This document shows positions 9,008-17,082 of a stretch of 64,000 bases of DNA, one piece after another; position 1 is the stretch's first letter; every line of letters starts with the position of its first letter. The stretch lies in NCBI RefSeq assembly GCF_003610635.1, contig NZ_RAQJ01000001.1:992474-1056473 (forward strand), in the 5' to 3' direction. The DNA is from Ichthyenterobacterium magnum. Lineage in GTDB: Bacteria > Bacteroidota > Bacteroidia > Flavobacteriales > Flavobacteriaceae. The position numbers were made by a program, and so were the translations under genes. A model generated the notes under the pieces. That model made no database searches. It had not been told where the DNA came from and saw nothing but the letters and a program-made list of their open reading frames with translations.

Positions 9008-9538
9008 ATGAAACTATTAAAAACAATTATATCATCACTATTAATGTTGCTTGTAATGGCTAGCTTTTCGCAATGCTCATCATCAAAAGAAGCAGCAAAA
9101 CAAAGCAAATTTAAATTTCAAGACATGGCTCCATTTGTAATAGATAATATTAGTTGTCAGCGTTGGACAGCTGGTATTAAAGAAGGTGGTTCAGGAATAC
9201 ATATGTATGTAATGTTTAAGTCTATGAAAAAAGATGCTTCTCTGGATAGTGTTTATTTTAGAGGATTAAGAGGTAAAGTAGAAGTTGGTAAAATGGGTTA
9301 TTATGCTAACCTTAAATCTGAATTAAATAAAACTAATGATTTGATTTTAAGTAGCGATTCTAATGAAGAATATGGAAATCAACTGACAAAGACTTCAACT
9401 AAAATGCCTTTTGAGTTAAATAATAATGAGTGTGTTTTAAGTTATAGTTATAAAAACGAACGTTTATATTATAAAGTATCAGATATTGTTGAGAAACAAC
9501 CTATAAATTATCCCAGTACTCCACCAAACAAGCAATAA
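9008..9538 (+). CDS. Hypothetical lipoprotein
   Basis: A 176-residue predicted lipoprotein: basic N-terminus, hydrophobic stretch (about 4-20) and Cys23 after S-F-S-Q. The mature part is mixed beta-strand and polar sequence with two further cysteines (about 50 and 142) and a Pro-rich tail. I recognise no catalytic motif; similar lipoproteins of unknown role occur in flavobacteria. It has its own upstream region after the atp terminator and is followed by the flippase gene 67 bases later. It probably sits in the periplasmic face of a membrane. Confidence 0.7.
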   Translation: MKLLKTIISSLLMLLVMASFSQCSSSKEAAKQSKFKFQDMAPFVIDNISCQRWTAGIKEGGSGIHMYVMFKSMKKDASLDSVYFRGLRGKVEVGKMGYYANLKSELNKTNDLILSSDSNEEYGNQLTKTSTKMPFELNNNECVLSYSYKNERLYYKVSDIVEKQPINYPSTPPNKQ

Positions 9539-9605
9539 AATCTGTTTTAAACGGTTTGGTTTGCGTTAGCTAAAAACGTATTTTTAGCAGAACAAAATAT
9601 AACCT

Positions 9606-11036
9606 TTGAGCGTACTAAAAACTTTTTTAAAAGACACTGTTATTTATGGTTTAGCCATTGTAGTGCCTAAGCTAATTAATGTTCTTTTGGTACGTTTACA
9701 CACAGATGTTCTCCCTAATGAGGGTTATTCAGAAAACACAGAGTTTTATGTAGTTGCCGCTTTTTTTAATGTGATTCTAACGTATGGGATGGAAACCTCA
9801 TTCTTTAGATTTTTTAGTAAGAATAAAGATAAAAACAGTGTATTGTCAACTGCTATGATAACCATTGTTGCTACTACTTTTATTTTTGGAATACTACTAT
9901 TCTTATTTAGAGTTCCAATTTCTGAAACTTTAAATATTAATGCAAATTTCTATTCGCTTCTTGTTGGCATAACACTTCTTGATACCTTGATTGTGATTCC
10001 ATTTGCTTACTTAAGAGTTACTGGAAGACCAATAAAATTCGCCTCAATAAAACTGATTAATATTTTTGTAATAGTTCTTTTAAACGTACTTCTATTATCT
10101 ACAACATATGGCTCTGAAAATTTGAGAGCTTTGTTTAATGTTGAAAACAATGTAGAATACATATTTATAGCAAATCTAATTGCAAGTGCCGTTGTTTTAG
10201 TTTTAGTGTTGCCATATTTCTTTAAGGCAAAATTAAATTTTGACTTAAAAATTTTAAAGCAATTATTAAATTATGGTTGGCCAATAATGGTTGCTGGCTT
10301 AGCTTTTGTAATTAATGAAAACTTAGATAAGTGGTTACTACCACAAACAGAAGGCGAATTTATTAATGGAGCATATAGTGCTTGTTATAAATTAGCCGTT
10401 TTCATGACATTGTTTATTCAAGCCTTTAGAATGGGAGCAGAACCTTTTTTCTTTAACCATTCAAACAAAGAAAATGCAACACAAACCTATGCTACTATTT
10501 TAAAGTATTTCACCATTGTGGGTTCTCTTGGACTTATGATTGTGATAGTTTATATAGATATCTTACAACCTTTTCTTATTAAAAAAGAGAGTTATTTATT
10601 GGCTTTAGATATTGTTCCAATAGTGTTATTAGCTAATTTGTGTTTAGGCATTTATCACAACCTTTCTATTTGGTATAAACTTACAGATCGTACACGTTTT
10701 GGGATGTATATCTCTCTTATAGGAGCAGCAATTACAATTGGGTTTAATGTTATATTCATTCCAAAAATTGGATTCATGGCTTGTGCCTATGCAACACTTT
10801 TTGCATATGGTTTAATGATGCTGATTTCTTATGTTCTAGGCCGAAAATATTATCCAGTACCTTATAATGTGAACAGAATAGCAATTTACCTGCTAATAAG
10901 TACTGCACTAAGTTTTATAACTTATTATCATTTAGATAGAAATATGTTAATAGGAACTGTATTTTTGTTACTCTTTGTAGCTTTAGTTGCTTTTTTAGAA
11001 CGAAAGGAATTAAAACAAATAGTAATTAAGAAGTAG
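9606..11036 (+). CDS. Polysaccharide/lipid-linked oligosaccharide flippase (MATE/Wzx superfamily)
   Basis: A 476-residue integral membrane protein with about 12-14 predicted helices spread over the whole length, in the polysaccharide-biosynthesis exporter family (Wzx/MurJ-like MOP superfamily). Such proteins move lipid-linked sugars across the inner membrane. The start is TTG at 9606; the resulting N-terminus (M-S-V-L-K-T-F-L-K-D-T-V-I-Y-G-L) is the normal family start, and no ATG lies nearby. It heads a conserved flavobacterial block with dut, a sugar nucleotidyltransferase and envelope genes, which supports a surface-glycan role. The exact substrate cannot be told. Confidence 0.82.
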   Translation: MSVLKTFLKDTVIYGLAIVVPKLINVLLVRLHTDVLPNEGYSENTEFYVVAAFFNVILTYGMETSFFRFFSKNKDKNSVLSTAMITIVATTFIFGILLFLFRVPISETLNINANFYSLLVGITLLDTLIVIPFAYLRVTGRPIKFASIKLINIFVIVLLNVLLLSTTYGSENLRALFNVENNVEYIFIANLIASAVVLVLVLPYFFKAKLNFDLKILKQLLNYGWPIMVAGLAFVINENLDKWLLPQTEGEFINGAYSACYKLAVFMTLFIQAFRMGAEPFFFNHSNKENATQTYATILKYFTIVGSLGLMIVIVYIDILQPFLIKKESYLLALDIVPIVLLANLCLGIYHNLSIWYKLTDRTRFGMYISLIGAAITIGFNVIFIPKIGFMACAYATLFAYGLMMLISYVLGRKYYPVPYNVNRIAIYLLISTALSFITYYHLDRNMLIGTVFLLLFVALVAFLERKELKQIVIKK

Positions 11037-11058
11037 AATTTCAAATTAGAAATAAAAC

Positions 11059-11493
11059 ATGCAAATTAAAATCATCAATAAATCCAATCACAATTTACCG
11101 CATTACGAAACCATAGCTTCTGCTGGAATGGACTTACGTGCTAATTTATCTGAACCAAGAATATTAAAACCTTTAGAACGAAGCATAGTAGGTACAGGAT
11201 TATTTATAGAGTTACCAGTTGGTATTGAAGCACAAGTAAGACCACGAAGTGGTTTAGCCGCTAAAAAAGGAGTTACAGTACTCAATGCTCCAGGAACAGT
11301 CGATGCAGATTACAGAGGCGAAATAGGAGTGATTTTAGTGAACTTATCTAACGAAGATTTTACAATTCAAAACGGAGAACGTATAGCGCAATTAGTAATC
11401 GCAAAGCATGAACGCGCAGAATGGGTTTCTGTCGAAGAACTTTCACAAACCTCTCGAGGCGAAGGCGGTTTTGGTAGTACAGGAGTAAAATGA
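11059..11493 (+). CDS. dut: dUTP diphosphatase
   Basis: A 144-residue trimeric dUTPase that hydrolyses dUTP to dUMP and diphosphate, keeping uracil out of DNA and supplying dTMP synthesis. All five family motifs are present: A-G-M-D-L at 22-26, R-P-R-S-G-L-A at 61-67, [10 protein letters not shown] at 79-88, the N-G-E-R-I-A-Q-L segment and the C-terminal [10 protein letters not shown] loop. Length is typical. It lies 22 bases after the flippase gene. Confidence 0.97.
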   Translation: MQIKIINKSNHNLPHYETIASAGMDLRANLSEPRILKPLERSIVGTGLFIELPVGIEAQVRPRSGLAAKKGVTVLNAPGTVDADYRGEIGVILVNLSNEDFTIQNGERIAQLVIAKHERAEWVSVEELSQTSRGEGGFGSTGVK

Positions 11494-11602
11494 TTAACGA
11501 ATTACGATTAACGATTTTTGATTTCAGAATAATAAAAAAACATTTGTGAGTTTGTGACAAAACGAATAAACAACTCAACAAATAAACGAATTAACTCAAA
11601 AC

Positions 11603-12622
11603 ATGAAAATAATAGTACCAATGGCAGGTCGAGGTTCTCGATTAAGACCACATAGTTTAACAGTTCCAAAACCATTAATTCCGGTTGCAGGACAACCAAT
11701 TGTACATCGATTAGTAAAAGATATTGCTAAAGTTTTAAAGCAACCTATTGATGAAATTGCTTTTGTATTAGGTGATCCAGCGTGGTTTGGAGATGATGTT
11801 GTTGAGAGTTTAAAAGCGTTAGCAACTAGTTTAGGCGCAAAACCATCTATATACCGTCAAGATCAACCTTTAGGTACAGGTCACGCCATTATGTGCGCAA
11901 AACCATCACTATCTGGTCCTGCGGTTATTGCTTATGCAGACACACTTATACGTGCTGAGTTTGATTTAGACCCGAATGCAGATAGTGTAATTTGGACTAA
12001 AAGAGTAGCAAATCCAGAAGCATATGGTGTTGTTAAACTTAACGAGAATCAAGAAATTGTTGAACTTGTAGAGAAACCTAAAACCTTTGTTAGTGACCAA
12101 GCTGTTATCGGTATTTATTATTTTAAAAATGTAGCTGTTTTAAAAGGAAAGCTTCAAGAAATTTTAGACGAAAACATAATGAATGGAGGCGAATACCAAA
12201 TTAATGATGGTATAAAACGTATGATGGCTGAAGGCAAAATATTCAAAACAGGAACAGTTGATGAATGGATGGATTGTGGAAACAAAAATGTAACACTAGA
12301 GACAAATACTAGAATGCTTGGGTTTTTAAAAGCAGATAATAAAGAGCAACTTGTTGCAGATTCTGTGGTAAATAATAACGCCACAATTATTGAACCTTGT
12401 TTTATAGGCGAAAATGTAACTTTAAATAATTCAACAATTGGTCCAAATGTATCTATTGGAAATAACTGTGTTTTAGAAAACGCAACCGTTAAAAATAGCT
12501 TAATACAAACACATACAACAATTAAAAACGCTAATTTAGACCAAGCTATGATTGGTAATCATGTAAAATATGATGGCGAGTTTAAAGCCATAAGCATTGG
12601 TGATTATTCGGTTTTGGAATAA
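11603..12622 (+). CDS. Sugar-1-phosphate nucleotidyltransferase with hexapeptide-repeat tail
   Basis: A 339-residue enzyme of the NTP-transferase family (RmlA/GlmU/mannose-1-phosphate guanylyltransferase type). The N-terminal Rossmann-like domain (about 1-235) carries the nucleotide loop M-A-G-R-G-S-R-L-R-P at 7-16 and the P-K-P-L-I-P-V motif at 23-29, plus Y-A-D-T (about 112-115) for metal binding. Residues about 255-335 contain left-handed beta-helix hexapeptide repeats. It activates a sugar phosphate to an NDP-sugar for glycan synthesis, fitting the flippase two genes upstream. Which sugar and nucleotide are used cannot be read from the sequence. Confidence 0.85.
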   Translation: MKIIVPMAGRGSRLRPHSLTVPKPLIPVAGQPIVHRLVKDIAKVLKQPIDEIAFVLGDPAWFGDDVVESLKALATSLGAKPSIYRQDQPLGTGHAIMCAKPSLSGPAVIAYADTLIRAEFDLDPNADSVIWTKRVANPEAYGVVKLNENQEIVELVEKPKTFVSDQAVIGIYYFKNVAVLKGKLQEILDENIMNGGEYQINDGIKRMMAEGKIFKTGTVDEWMDCGNKNVTLETNTRMLGFLKADNKEQLVADSVVNNNATIIEPCFIGENVTLNNSTIGPNVSIGNNCVLENATVKNSLIQTHTTIKNANLDQAMIGNHVKYDGEFKAISIGDYSVLE

Positions 12623-12638
12623 CTATTGATTAATCAAT

Positions 12639-12662
12639 GTCATGCTGAGCTTGTCGAAGCAT
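12639..12662 (+). repeat. TGAGCTTGTCGAA-type dispersed repeat
   Basis: GTCATGCTGAGCTTGTCGAA followed by GCAT; ATGC and GCAT form the ends of the dyad around the TGAGCTTGTCGAA core at 12646-12658. It lies between the nucleotidyltransferase and TPR genes. Confidence 0.65.
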
Positions 12663-12670
12663 CTTAATAA

Positions 12671-14032
12671 ATGAAAAAATCTATTCACATATTAATTTTT
12701 TTCTTCGGAACACTTTTATTTCCGAAGTTTACCTATGCTCAAGTTGATTTTAATAAGCGACCTAATGATGATTTAGGTAACGTTGAAGATGTATACCAAG
12801 AGCACTTTTTTGAAGCCTTGAAGCAAAAAGGAATAGAGAATTATCAAAGATCGGTTGATGCATTATTAAAATGCATTAAAATAGACGATTCAGATGCGGT
12901 TTTATATTTTGAGTTAGGTAAAAACTATAAGCTACTTAAAAATTTTGGTGCCGCAGAAGATGCTTTACTTAAAGCAACGTCAAAACAGCCAAAAAACGAA
13001 TGGTATTTAGACGAATTGTACGATGTGTATATTTTGCAAGACGATATGGATAAGGCTGTTAAAACAGTCAAACAATTGGTTAAATTTCATCCAGATTATA
13101 AACAAGATTTAGCATCACTTTATATAAAAGCAAAAAAGTACAATAATGCTTTAGAGATTTTAGACGAATTAGATAAAGAATTTGGAACTAATGAAGACCG
13201 TGATTATTTAAGAAATCAAGTTTATAATATCACAGGAAACGATAAAGACCGTATTGAAAACCTAGAAGATCGCGTAAAAAACAACCCAGAAGACGAAGCT
13301 AATTATTTAAGACTTATCTATAGATATAGCGAAATGGGTAATACTAAAAAGGCATTTAATGCAGCTAAAAATTTGCTAGCATTAAAGCCAAATTCACATT
13401 TAGTACATCTAGCACTTTATAAATTTTATTTAGACAATAATAATACTAGTAGCGCAATTGCATCTATGAAAACTGTTTTAACGAGCTCAGAAATTAAACC
13501 AGAAGCTAAAGCTAAAGTTCTTAAAGACTTTGTAGATTTTGTAGCATTACATCCTGAACATGAAGGCGATTTAATAGAAATAACATCACTAGTTAGTGAA
13601 GAGAAAAGTGTTAAAACATTAGTTGAGTTGGCACAATATCACTTAAAAGCTAATGATAAACAAAAGGCATTGTCATATTATCAAGAAGCTTTAAATGAAG
13701 AACCTAATAACTTCACTATTATAAAAGATGTATTGTTGCTTCAAATAGATTTAAACCTTGATAAAGAAGCTTTAGTTAAGAGTAATGAAGCTTTAGAGTT
13801 GTTTCCAGCTCAACCTATTTTTTATTTAATTAATGGCGTAGCAAATAATAAATTAAAGCAGTCTAAAAAAGCCATAGAGAGTTTAGAAACGGGTTTAGAT
13901 TACCTTATTGATAATCCTAATATGCAAAGGGATTTTTATTCTCAATTAAGCATTGCCTATAAACAAGTTAATAATATTGTAAAATCTCAAGCGTTTACTA
14001 AAAAAGCCGAAGCTTTAACTAAAGAACAATGA
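12671..14032 (+). CDS. Secreted TPR-repeat protein
   Basis: A 453-residue protein with a Sec signal peptide (about 1-23, ending Y-A-Q) and tandem TPR-like helical pairs through the mature part (about 40-450), for example near 75-140, 225-275 and 320-440. TPR proteins are interaction scaffolds; no enzyme motif is seen. Signal and lack of a lipobox place it in the periplasm or outer-membrane periphery. Its stop overlaps the ATG of the next gene by four bases (ATGA), so the DUF4292 lipoprotein is translationally coupled. Confidence 0.8.
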   Translation: MKKSIHILIFFFGTLLFPKFTYAQVDFNKRPNDDLGNVEDVYQEHFFEALKQKGIENYQRSVDALLKCIKIDDSDAVLYFELGKNYKLLKNFGAAEDALLKATSKQPKNEWYLDELYDVYILQDDMDKAVKTVKQLVKFHPDYKQDLASLYIKAKKYNNALEILDELDKEFGTNEDRDYLRNQVYNITGNDKDRIENLEDRVKNNPEDEANYLRLIYRYSEMGNTKKAFNAAKNLLALKPNSHLVHLALYKFYLDNNNTSSAIASMKTVLTSSEIKPEAKAKVLKDFVDFVALHPEHEGDLIEITSLVSEEKSVKTLVELAQYHLKANDKQKALSYYQEALNEEPNNFTIIKDVLLLQIDLNLDKEALVKSNEALELFPAQPIFYLINGVANNKLKQSKKAIESLETGLDYLIDNPNMQRDFYSQLSIAYKQVNNIVKSQAFTKKAEALTKEQ

Positions 14033-14826
14033 TTAAAAAGAACACTCTTTTTTTTAGACTAAGTTTAGTACTACTTGTTTTAAGTATTACTTTTGGTTGT
14101 AAATCAACTAAAAGCATAACGAGTACTGGAGCTTTAAATAAGGAGCTTTCTGCAAAGCAAATTATTAAAGAAAACACTAAACAGGCAGCAAACTTTAAAA
14201 CACTTCAAGCTAAAATAAAAATAGAATATAAAGAAGGTGAAAAATCTAAATCTGTTGGTGTTAATTTGCGATTAGAAAAAGATAAAACCATTTGGATGAG
14301 TGCATTTTATGGTGTAGCAAAAGCATTAATTACCCCAAATAGAGTTGCTTTTTACGACAAATGGAACAACCAATATTTTGATGGTGATTATACAATATTG
14401 AGTAATTTATTAGGTATTGAATTAGATTTTGATAAAGTTCAGAACCTAATGCTAGGTGAATCATTATTCAACCTTAAAAAGAATAATTATAAAGCATCAA
14501 CCAATGAAGCATCTTATGTGTTAGAGCCAAAAAGACAAAACACTTTGCTTGAATTATTTTTATTATTGAATCCAGCACATTTTAAAATCGATTCGCAACA
14601 ACTATATCAACCACTTAAAAAACGCTTTCTTCAAATAGATTATAAAACATATCAAGATGTAGACAATCAAATTTTACCTCAAAATATAGAAATAGTTGCA
14701 GTTGAAGATGATGAACAAGTTTTAATTGAAATGGAATACAAATCAGTATCATTAAATGAAGACATGCGTTTCCCTTTTAAAATCCCTTCTGGGTTTAAAG
14801 AAATAGTTATTAAAGATGCTGAATAA
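14029..14826 (+). CDS. DUF4292 family lipoprotein
   Basis: A 265-residue predicted outer-membrane lipoprotein: hydrophobic signal and Cys24 in T-F-G-C. The mature domain alternates beta-strands and resembles DUF4292, a Bacteroidota family whose fold has been compared with lipoprotein-carrier (LolA/LolB-like) proteins; I offer that only as a possibility. It overlaps the TPR gene upstream by four bases and the EnvC-like gene downstream by 11, so all three form one tightly coupled unit of envelope proteins. Confidence 0.78.
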   Translation: MIKKNTLFFRLSLVLLVLSITFGCKSTKSITSTGALNKELSAKQIIKENTKQAANFKTLQAKIKIEYKEGEKSKSVGVNLRLEKDKTIWMSAFYGVAKALITPNRVAFYDKWNNQYFDGDYTILSNLLGIELDFDKVQNLMLGESLFNLKKNNYKASTNEASYVLEPKRQNTLLELFLLLNPAHFKIDSQQLYQPLKKRFLQIDYKTYQDVDNQILPQNIEIVAVEDDEQVLIEMEYKSVSLNEDMRFPFKIPSGFKEIVIKDAE

Positions 14827-16039
14827 ATCAACCTATATAATCTTAGTTATTTGCTTGTTTGTAAGCAGTGTTTCATTACATGCTCAAAGCCCTAAACAAA
14901 AGGAACTTGAGGCTAAGCGACAGAAATATCAAAATGAATTAAAACAACTTAATGCGTTATTGTTTTCAGATAAGAAAAAAGAAAAATCTGTTGTTACTCT
15001 AGCTGAAGATTTGAGTTATAAGGTTAGCGTTAGACGAAATTTAATAAAGGTTACTAATGATCAAGCCAATTTATTAACACGAGAGATTAATTCTAATCAA
15101 AAAGAAATATCGAGCCTAAGAAACCAACTTAAAACTTTAAAAGAGGAATATGCTGCTATGGTAGTAAAATCATATAAGAGTAAATCTGAGCAAAGTAGAG
15201 TGATGTTTCTATTATCATCAGATAATTTTAAACAAGCATATAAACGCTTGCAGTATATTAAGCAGTATGCTAACTACCAAAAGGAACAAGGCGAACTTAT
15301 AAAAGGTAAAACTCAAAAATTGCAAGAATTAAATACGTCACTATTAAAGCAAAAAGAGGATAAACAAAAGCTAGTTAAAGAAAACAGAGTAGCCAAAAAA
15401 CGTTTAGAAGAAGAGTTAAAAGAACACGAAACATTAATAGCATCAATACGTAAAAACCTTAACGCATATGCTTCAAAAATTAAGAAGAAGCAACAGCAAA
15501 TAGATAAAATAGATAGAGAGATTAATAAACTTATTAGAGAAGCCATTGCGGCTTCTAATAAGAAAGCTGGAAAATCGACATCATCAAAAGGGTTTGCATT
15601 AACACCTGAAGAAAAGGTATTGGGCGCAAATTTTATATCTAATAAAGGAAAACTACCTTGGCCTGTAGAAAAAGGTGTTGTAAAAGTAAGGTATGGTAAA
15701 CAACCATCACCAATAGACAAATCTATAGTTATTAATAGTTCTGGTGTAAGAATAGCTACTGAGAAAAAAGCAGAAGTTAGAGCTGTTTTTGAAGGTAAAG
15801 TATTAGCGGTTATAGTAAAAAAATACTCAAACCCATCAATACTAATACAACATGGTAATTACATTACTGCCTATAAAAATCTATCTAAAGTTTTAGTAAA
15901 TAAAGGCGACAAAATCTATACAAAGCAAGTAATAGGTGAGGTCTTTACAGATAAAAGTAATGGTCAATCAACTGTATTTTTTGGAATTTACAAAGAAGAC
16001 AAACCTCAAAATCCAGCAAGTTGGATTTACAAAATGTGA
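14816..16039 (+). CDS. EnvC-like murein hydrolase activator (degenerate LytM domain)
   Basis: A 407-residue periplasmic protein: signal peptide (about 1-23, ending H-A-Q), a long coiled coil (about 25-245) and a C-terminal LytM/M23-type domain (about 280-407). The zinc-binding positions of active M23 peptidases are missing: where active enzymes have A-H-L-S this protein has K-N-L-S, and where they have H-L-H-F it has T-V-F-F. Coiled coil plus dead LytM domain is the plan of EnvC, which activates cell-wall amidases at division. The gene overlaps the DUF4292 gene by 11 bases. Its last codons and stop lie in a 40-bp tandem duplication that continues past the gene. Confidence 0.85.
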   Translation: MLNKSTYIILVICLFVSSVSLHAQSPKQKELEAKRQKYQNELKQLNALLFSDKKKEKSVVTLAEDLSYKVSVRRNLIKVTNDQANLLTREINSNQKEISSLRNQLKTLKEEYAAMVVKSYKSKSEQSRVMFLLSSDNFKQAYKRLQYIKQYANYQKEQGELIKGKTQKLQELNTSLLKQKEDKQKLVKENRVAKKRLEEELKEHETLIASIRKNLNAYASKIKKKQQQIDKIDREINKLIREAIAASNKKAGKSTSSKGFALTPEEKVLGANFISNKGKLPWPVEKGVVKVRYGKQPSPIDKSIVINSSGVRIATEKKAEVRAVFEGKVLAVIVKKYSNPSILIQHGNYITAYKNLSKVLVNKGDKIYTKQVIGEVFTDKSNGQSTVFFGIYKEDKPQNPASWIYKM

Positions 16040-16115
16040 TAGCATTTTGAAACACTCTTTTTGGATTTACAAAATGTGATAGCATTTTGAAACACTCTTT
16101 TTGGATTTACAAAAT
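16021..16115 (+). repeat. 40-bp tandem duplication across the envC-like stop codon
   Basis: Two identical 40-base copies (16021-16060 and 16061-16100) and a 15-base third start (16101-16115). Each copy contains CAAAATG-TGATAG-CATTTTG, a small hairpin, and the first copy encodes the final W-I-Y-K-M-stop. The copies are perfect, so the duplication is recent. Confidence 0.9.
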
Positions 16116-16127
16116 ATAATCTTCAAA

Positions 16128-16340
16128 TTATACGCGAACTAAAACATAGCCCTTTCTCGTTTTTTTGTAATGTTTCCCATTCCAGAAATAGTATCGTTTC
16201 CCTTTAACTCTAATAATTTTGTAGTGTTTAGGAGGTGATTTTATAACAGTAACTGTTGCTGGTCTTGTCACAACACGAGTTGCACAAGAAGAAAGACTCA
16301 AAAAACATATAGCAGAAAGTAAAACGACAAAAGTTCTCAT
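16128..16340 (-). CDS. Small basic lipoprotein, function unknown
   Basis: A 70-residue predicted lipoprotein (lipobox L-S-S-C, Cys19). The mature part is strongly basic with many Tyr, Lys and His (for example K-G-K-R-Y-Y-F-W-N-G-K-H-Y-K-K), a pattern of small flavobacterial surface proteins with a Y-x-x-x-G-K-x-Y-Y style. No function is recognised. It converges with the envC-like gene. A real gene is likely because of the clean signal and lipobox, but it is short. Confidence 0.6.
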   Translation of the reverse strand: MRTFVVLLSAICFLSLSSCATRVVTRPATVTVIKSPPKHYKIIRVKGKRYYFWNGKHYKKTRKGYVLVRV

Positions 16341-16440
16341 AGTTTAAAAGATTTGATTCAACTATAAGACACAAAAAACTTAACAAGGTTTAATCTAAAA
16401 AAATTCCTCTATGCTCTGCGTCGAGGTTTCCGTTGAAATT

Positions 16441-16464
16441 GTCATTCCCGTGAAAACGGGAATC
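16441..16464. repeat. Inverted-repeat element (ATTCCCG...CGGGAAT)
   Basis: ATTCCCG (16444-16450), loop TGAAAA, CGGGAAT (16457-16463), preceded by GTC. It lies 22 bases beyond the end of the thioesterase gene and could act as its RNA 3' hairpin. A diverged copy (TTCCCA..TGGGAA) lies at 20814-20831 before trpS. Confidence 0.6.
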
Positions 16465-16485
16465 TATATACAAGAAGTGTTTTAC

Positions 16486-16995
16486 TTACTCAAACAACGC
16501 TTTTAATTCTGTAGCATCATTTGGCTTCATTTTACCTGCAACAACTAGGCTTAGTTGTTTACGTCGCAACGCCGCTTCAAAACGTTGTTTTTCTAAATCT
16601 GTTTCAGCAATTAACTCAGGAACACGAATTGGTCGTCCAGTTTCATCTACAGCAACAAAGGTGTAAATAGCTTCATTTGCTTTAATGCATTCTCCAGATT
16701 CTCTATCTTCTATCCAAACATCTAAATAGACTTCCATAGAGCTTTTAAAAGCACGAGACACCTTAGCTTCTATCGTTACAACACTTCCTAAAGGGATGGA
16801 CCTATTAAAAGCTACATGATTTACAGATGCGGTAACAACAATACGTCTGCTATGTCTTCTTGCTGCAATACTAGCTGCACGATCCATACGTGCTAACAAT
16901 TCGCCTCCAAACAAGTTGTTTAAAGGGTTGGTTTCACTAGGTAAGACCAAATCGGTCATTATTGTCTTAGATTCTTCTGCAGTTCTTGCTGTCAT
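16486..16995 (-). CDS. Acyl-CoA thioesterase, hotdog fold
   Basis: A 169-residue cytosolic hotdog-fold thioesterase of the YciA/BACH type, which releases CoA from acyl-CoAs. The characteristic N-x-x-N-N-L-F-G-G-E-L-L-A-R-M-D motif (about 22-38) and the H-V-x-F-N-R-S/P-I-P-L-G-S-V segment (about 60-73) are present, followed by V-x-I-E-A-K-V. Length matches single-hotdog bacterial members. A TACCTTTG promoter box lies 24 bases upstream of its ATG. Substrate chain length cannot be judged. Confidence 0.88.
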   Translation of the reverse strand: MTARTAEESKTIMTDLVLPSETNPLNNLFGGELLARMDRAASIAARRHSRRIVVTASVNHVAFNRSIPLGSVVTIEAKVSRAFKSSMEVYLDVWIEDRESGECIKANEAIYTFVAVDETGRPIRVPELIAETDLEKQRFEAALRRKQLSLVVAGKMKPNDATELKALFE

Positions 16996-17018
16996 TTTAA
17001 TTCAAATTAAGAATAGCG

Positions 17019-17026
17019 CAAAGGTA
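17019..17026 (-). promoter_or_regulatory. -7 promoter box of the thioesterase gene
   Basis: On the minus strand TACCTTTG, followed by CG, ends 23 bases before the ATG. It matches TAnnTTTG, but no good -33 TTG is at 17-23 bases. Confidence 0.5.
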
Positions 17027-17082
17027 TAACGATTTTAAATCTTAAAGCTAAGATTTATGTTATAAAACAAAAAACATGAGAA

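Noticed and set aside
11494-11602. Repeated AACGA-type words in the dut gap
   Set aside because: Short, AT-rich and imperfect; no clear element and no copies elsewhere in the window.
16021-16115. Short direct repeats that look like the start of a CRISPR array
   Set aside because: The repeats are adjacent with no unique spacers and no cas genes are near.
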